Assembly: GCA_938036405.1 (NCBI GenBank)
Contig: CALHPT010000282.1
Location: forward strand, 1 to 8,812
Reading direction: 5' to 3'
DNA: 8,812 nt
Source of the DNA: an uncultured Tannerella sp.
Lineage (GTDB): Bacteria > Bacteroidota > Bacteroidia > Bacteroidales > Tannerellaceae
The translations under genes and the position numbers were made by a program. The first letter of the stretch is position 1. Every line of letters starts with the position of its first letter. Shown here one piece after another: positions 6,331-8,812 of this stretch. Under the pieces are notes generated by a model, which was given only the letters and a program-made list of their open reading frames with translations, was not told the origin of the DNA and did no database searches.

Positions 6331-6347
6331 CGGGCGTCAGGGACGCC
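6327..6347 (+). terminator. Possible terminator hairpin overlapping the TonB-receptor stop
   Basis: GGCGTC (6333-6338) and GACGCC (6342-6347) form a tight 6-bp stem with a three-base loop. An alternative overlapping stem is CTGACG/CGTCAG (6327-6340). There is no proper T-run afterwards (only AAGTTTGCC), so termination by it is doubtful. Confidence 0.3.
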
Positions 6348-6407
6348 GCCAAGTTTGCCGGATACTCGGCCATAGTCTCCGCCCCCATTCGCTTTTCACT
6401 CCCCGCC

Positions 6408-6415
6408 TACCTTTG
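6408..6415 (+). promoter_or_regulatory. -7 promoter box of the toxin-antitoxin operon
   Basis: TACCTTTG matches TAnnTTTG exactly and lies 31 bases upstream of the antitoxin ATG, giving a short leader of about 25 bases. The -33 element is not clear. Antitoxins of this family usually repress their own operon, so an operator is expected here, but only a weak inverted repeat (CTTC-AAAAC-GAAG, 6431-6443) is visible. Confidence 0.5.
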
Positions 6416-6446
6416 TCCCATCAATTCATCTTCAAAACGAAGCATC

Positions 6447-6707
6447 ATGGCAGTAGTAAACTTTACCACCCAAGAGTTCACATCCCGTTCGGATCAAGCG
6501 TTTGACTTGGCCGATAAGGGCGAAAAGGTGATCATTCGTCGCGGTCGCAGACGAGCTTACAGGCTCATCCCCTTCACCGAAGAGCCATCGGACATCACAC
6601 CTGAATTACAAGCCAAAATAGACCAGGCAAGAGAAGAATATAGAAGGGGAGAAACCCTGCATTTTGAGAGTAAAGAGGAAATGCATGCTTGGTTGGACGC
6701 GCTATGA
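6447..6707 (+). CDS. Type II antitoxin, Phd/YefM family
   Basis: This 86-residue protein has two parts. Residues 1-43 fit the Phd/YefM DNA-binding and dimerisation fold: a short strand (VVNF), a helix beginning TTQEFTSRSDQAFDLA, then the strand pair KVIIRRGRRRAYRLIPF that in Phd/YefM proteins precedes the C-terminal toxin-binding tail. Residues 47-86 form an acidic and amphipathic tail (ITPELQAKIDQAREEYRRGE, then SKEEMHAWLDAL) that would wrap the toxin. It neutralises the downstream YoeB-like toxin and probably autoregulates the operon. Its stop overlaps the toxin start as ATGA, the typical coupled arrangement. Base composition in the second half is less GC-rich than the neighbouring receptor and GH3 genes, suggesting acquisition by transfer. 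Family assignment is confident; the exact subfamily is not. Confidence 0.88.
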   Translation: MAVVNFTTQEFTSRSDQAFDLADKGEKVIIRRGRRRAYRLIPFTEEPSDITPELQAKIDQAREEYRRGETLHFESKEEMHAWLDAL

Positions 6708-6979
6708 AATACAAAGTAGACTTCACGAAAGACGCTCAAAAGGTTGTCAAGAAGTGGAAGAAGTCCAACCCCATCTTGTTCAAGAAGCTGGTTGCCGTTC
6801 TTGATGAGATCTCAATGCATCCGCGGACAGGCATCGGTCACCCAGAACCCCTCAGAGGCGGCAACGACATTACCTATTCGAGACGCATCTCTGCACACGA
6901 TCGAATCATTTACGACATCTACGACGAGAAGGTTACGGTGCTCGTCATTGACGTCGAAGGCCATTACGACGACAAATAG
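6704..6979 (+). CDS. YoeB/Txe-family mRNA interferase toxin
   Basis: This 91-residue basic protein has the RelE/YoeB fold. Ribosome-dependent mRNA cleavage by YoeB uses Glu46, Arg65, His83 and Tyr84 in the Escherichia coli protein. The equivalent residues are present here: Glu48 in GHPEPLRGG, Arg67 in SAHDRIIY, and His87-Tyr88 near the C-terminus. The hallmark SRRI (59-62) is also kept. All key residues are intact, so the toxin is likely active. Compared with E. coli YoeB, which ends in His-Tyr, this one has three extra residues (DDK). The frame can be extended upstream to a TTG at 6689, but ATG 6704 overlaps the antitoxin stop by four bases and starts the family's MKYKVDF opening, so it is preferred. 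A strong terminator follows. Confidence 0.93.
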   Translation: MKYKVDFTKDAQKVVKKWKKSNPILFKKLVAVLDEISMHPRTGIGHPEPLRGGNDITYSRRISAHDRIIYDIYDEKVTVLVIDVEGHYDDK

Positions 6980-6986
6980 CAGCCCC

Positions 6987-7034
6987 GGCCGGATACGAAA
7001 CAGCCTTGTATTCGGCCACTTTTAGTTTTTAGCT
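6987..7034 (+). terminator. Rho-independent terminator of the toxin-antitoxin operon
   Basis: GGCCGGATAC (6987-6996) pairs with GTATTCGGCC (7008-7017) over 10 bp with one G-T wobble and an 11-base loop. It is followed by the T-rich tract ACTTTTAGTTTTTAG. It starts 8 bases after the toxin stop codon and ends just before the GH3-family gene. Confidence 0.8.
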
Positions 7035-7044
7035 TTTCGATTCC

Positions 7045-8589
7045 ATGCTCACCACCCTCCTTCGTTCCCTGTTCATTCGACGTGCGCGCGTCATTGAGAC
7101 GTACGCTGAACAGGCTCACGCCATCCAACGCCGACAGTTGGGCGACCTGCTCCGTGCCGCTCGCGACACCGAATGGGGACATACGCACCACTTCGACCGC
7201 CTCGCGACTGCCCCCGATCCTTACGACGCTTTCCGCCGCACGGTCCCCATCAACGCTTACGAAGCTCTGCAACCCTACGTCCGACGCATGATCGACGGCC
7301 AACGCGATGTGCTTTGGCCCGGCGCCACGCGATGGTTCGCGCAGAGCAGCGGCACGACCGACGCACGCAGCAAATACATTCCCGTCACCCCCGACATCCT
7401 CCGCCGGGCACACTACGCCGGCGGATTCGACACCGTCGCCCTCTACCTGCGCAACAACCCCCGCTCGCGATTCTTCGACAAGAAAGGCCTCATCCTCGGC
7501 GGCAGCCACAGTCCCTCGCCCCTCAACGCTCGCGCCCACTGCGGCGACCTCTCCGCCGTATTGCTCCAAAACCTCAATCCACTCGTCAATCTGGTCCGCG
7601 TACCCTCGCGACGCATCATTCTCATGGACGAATGGGAGGCGAAGATCCGCGCCATCGTCGAGAACACTCGCAAAGCCCACGTGGGAAGTATTTCCGGCAT
7701 ACCGTCCTGGATGCTCGTTCTGATCGAAGCCGTCATTCGCGACGCCGGCGCACACACCCTCACCGACGTATGGCCCGACCTCGAAGTCTTCTTCCACGGC
7801 GGCGTCGGCTTCGAGCCCTATCGCGACCGTTACGCCCGCCTCATCCCCTCGCCCGACATGCGCTACATGGAGACTTACAACGCCTCCGAGGGCTTCTTCG
7901 GCCTCCAGGACGACCCCGCCGACCGCAGCCTCCTGCTCATGCTCGACTACGGCATCTTCTATGAGTTCATCCCCACCACTACCCTGCCTACCGACGGCAG
8001 CCCTATCCCCATGGACGCCGCCCTGCCCCTCGACGCCGTCCGCACGGGCGAGAACTACGCCCTCGTCATCACCACCGCCGGCGGACTCTGGCGCTACCTC
8101 ATCGGCGACACGATCCGCTTCACATCCCTCCGACCCTATAAGTTCCTCATCACTGGGCGCACGAAGCACTTCATCAACGCTTTCGGCGAAGAGCTGATGG
8201 TCGATAATGCCGAGCGCGCCATCCGTCAGGCCGCGGAAGCCACCGCCGCCACCGTCCGCGCCTACATCGCCGCGCCACGCTTCCTCCTCACCGATCGCGC
8301 CAAGGGGCTCCACCGTTGGCTCATCGAGTTCGACACGCCGCCCGCTTCGCTTGACGCCTTTGCCGACGCACTCGACACCGCTCTTCAAGCCCTCAACTCC
8401 GACTATGCCGCCAAACGCTACAAAGAGATCTCCCTCGCCCCGCCCGAGATCATCCCAGCCCGCCCCGGCCTCTTCTTCGACTGGCTCCGCAGCCACGGCA
8501 AGCTCGGCGGCCAGCACAAAGTCCCACCCTTGAGCAACACCTCCGACCTGATGGACGAGCTGCTCAGCATGAACGAGGGCAAAGGATGA
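7045..8589 (+). CDS. GH3-family acyl-adenylating enzyme (GH3 auxin-responsive promoter family protein)
   Basis: This 514-residue protein belongs to the GH3 branch of the ANL adenylating superfamily, named after plant enzymes that join amino acids to hormone acids through an acyl-AMP intermediate. The three ATP-binding motifs are visible: SSGTTDARSKYIPVT at 101-115 (phosphate loop), TYNASEGFFGLQ at 277-288, and WRYLIGDTIRF at 349-359. ITGRTKHFINAFGEEL at 369-384 is the hinge into the C-terminal domain. GKLGGQHKVPPLSN at 485-498 is the conserved end that carries candidate catalytic lysines Lys486 and Lys492. Length is normal for bacterial members, which are widespread in Bacteroidota and mostly uncharacterised. 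It has no signal peptide and is presumably cytosolic. The acid and amine substrates are unknown, and auxin should not be assumed. It follows a terminator, so it is likely transcribed separately. No exact TAnnTTTG box is found; TAGCTTTT at 7030-7037 is close but too near the ATG to trust. Confidence 0.9.
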   Translation: MLTTLLRSLFIRRARVIETYAEQAHAIQRRQLGDLLRAARDTEWGHTHHFDRLATAPDPYDAFRRTVPINAYEALQPYVRRMIDGQRDVLWPGATRWFAQSSGTTDARSKYIPVTPDILRRAHYAGGFDTVALYLRNNPRSRFFDKKGLILGGSHSPSPLNARAHCGDLSAVLLQNLNPLVNLVRVPSRRIILMDEWEAKIRAIVENTRKAHVGSISGIPSWMLVLIEAVIRDAGAHTLTDVWPDLEVFFHGGVGFEPYRDRYARLIPSPDMRYMETYNASEGFFGLQDDPADRSLLLMLDYGIFYEFIPTTTLPTDGSPIPMDAALPLDAVRTGENYALVITTAGGLWRYLIGDTIRFTSLRPYKFLITGRTKHFINAFGEELMVDNAERAIRQAAEATAATVRAYIAAPRFLLTDRAKGLHRWLIEFDTPPASLDAFADALDTALQALNSDYAAKRYKEISLAPPEIIPARPGLFFDWLRSHGKLGGQHKVPPLSNTSDLMDELLSMNEGKG

Positions 8590-8727
8590 ACGCCCCATGG
8601 TTATACCGGATGCTGAGATGATTCTTCTCCGACCGGCAGAGAAGCGGCGATGCGGAACATCCTCATATACATTCCTTTTTGTGCTTGTTTCGGAGTCTGA
8701 GTAACGGATAAAACCGTTTTTGGAAAT

Positions 8728-8812
8728 GCTTGCGGAACTTCCGCAAATGCCGAAACGTTTTTTTTCGCTTGCGGAACTTCCGCAAATGCCAAAACGCTCT
8801 TTTTTCGATTTG
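8728..8812. repeat. 39-bp-period hairpin repeat array, continuing past the window
   Basis: A 24-base unit (GCTTGCGGAACTTCCGCAAA then TGCC) occurs identically at 8728-8751 and 8767-8790. Each unit contains the perfect inverted repeat TTGCGGAA-C-TTCCGCAA (8730-8746, 8769-8785). Each is followed by a short A-rich stretch, ACG and a run of T with a final TTTTTTC. The last six bases of the window (8807-8812) look like the start of a third, slightly diverged unit. The hairpin plus T-run resembles terminators, but about 11 bases separate the stem from the Ts in the first unit. It lies downstream of the GH3-family gene. The rest of that intergenic stretch (8590-8727) holds only a weak stem (CTTCTC/GAGAAG, 8624-8644). 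Confidence 0.85.

Noticed and set aside
6964..8598. A 544-codon open frame on the minus strand opposite the GH3-family gene
   Set aside because: It is the antisense shadow of a well-supported GH3 protein in GC-rich DNA. Its translation is low-complexity (rich in Gly, Val, Glu, Ala) without recognisable motifs.
8601..8792. A 63-codon minus-strand frame with FAEVPQA repeated in the peptide
   Set aside because: The peptide repeat is a by-product of the 39-bp hairpin repeat being divisible by three; no signal or domain supports a protein.

Overview
The window looks like a chromosomal segment of a GC-rich member of the Bacteroidota, probably from the Porphyromonas/Tannerella side of the phylum (the genus is an inference). 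Three lines of evidence support this. Upstream regions carry the Bacteroidota -7 promoter box TAnnTTTG (157-164 +, 3560-3567 -, 6408-6415 +). Shine-Dalgarno signals are weak or absent. The gene content is characteristic: TonB-dependent outer-membrane receptors with a carboxypeptidase-regulatory-like N-terminal domain, an LTA-synthase-like membrane protein and a bacterial GH3-family protein. Coding DNA is so GC-rich that long antisense 'shadow' frames are common and were discarded.

Layout, left to right. (1) 1-111 is the C-terminal tail of a protein whose ending resembles a TonB-dependent receptor. It is followed by a 20-bp perfect palindrome, a promoter and a structured leader. (2) 276-599 encodes a small exported HMA-type metal-binding protein with a CxxC motif. 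(3) After a hairpin terminator, 701-1363 encodes a flavin-reductase-like split-barrel protein that unusually carries an N-terminal export or anchor sequence. (4) A bidirectional terminator (1401-1441) and three copies of a 41-bp-period repeat (1478-1584) fill the gap to the convergent minus-strand gene. (5) 1621-3486 (-) encodes a five-helix membrane protein of the LTA synthase/alkaline phosphatase superfamily. (6) The divergent intergenic region, AT-rich against its surroundings, holds a MITE-like element of about 207 bp with 20-bp terminal inverted repeats and a TAA/TAA flanking duplication. It also holds a second, internal inverted repeat. (7) 3862-6330 encodes a complete TonB-dependent receptor without a SusD partner. 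(8) 6447-6979 is a Phd/YefM-YoeB type II toxin-antitoxin operon with an ATGA overlap, its own promoter and a good terminator. (9) 7045-8589 encodes a GH3-family acyl-adenylating enzyme. (10) The right edge holds a 39-bp-period repeat whose units each contain a perfect 17-bp hairpin, and the array appears to run past the window.

How the parts may work together: the receptor tail, the HMA protein and the exported flavin-reductase-like protein lie in a row on the same strand. They could form an envelope metal or redox cassette, but terminators between them suggest separate transcripts. The LTA-synthase-like protein and the complete TonB receptor are divergently arranged envelope genes separated by the MITE-like insertion. 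The toxin-antitoxin pair is a self-contained accessory module. No clearly new multi-gene system is visible. The least explained structures are the two intergenic repeat families and the element upstream of the TonB receptor.
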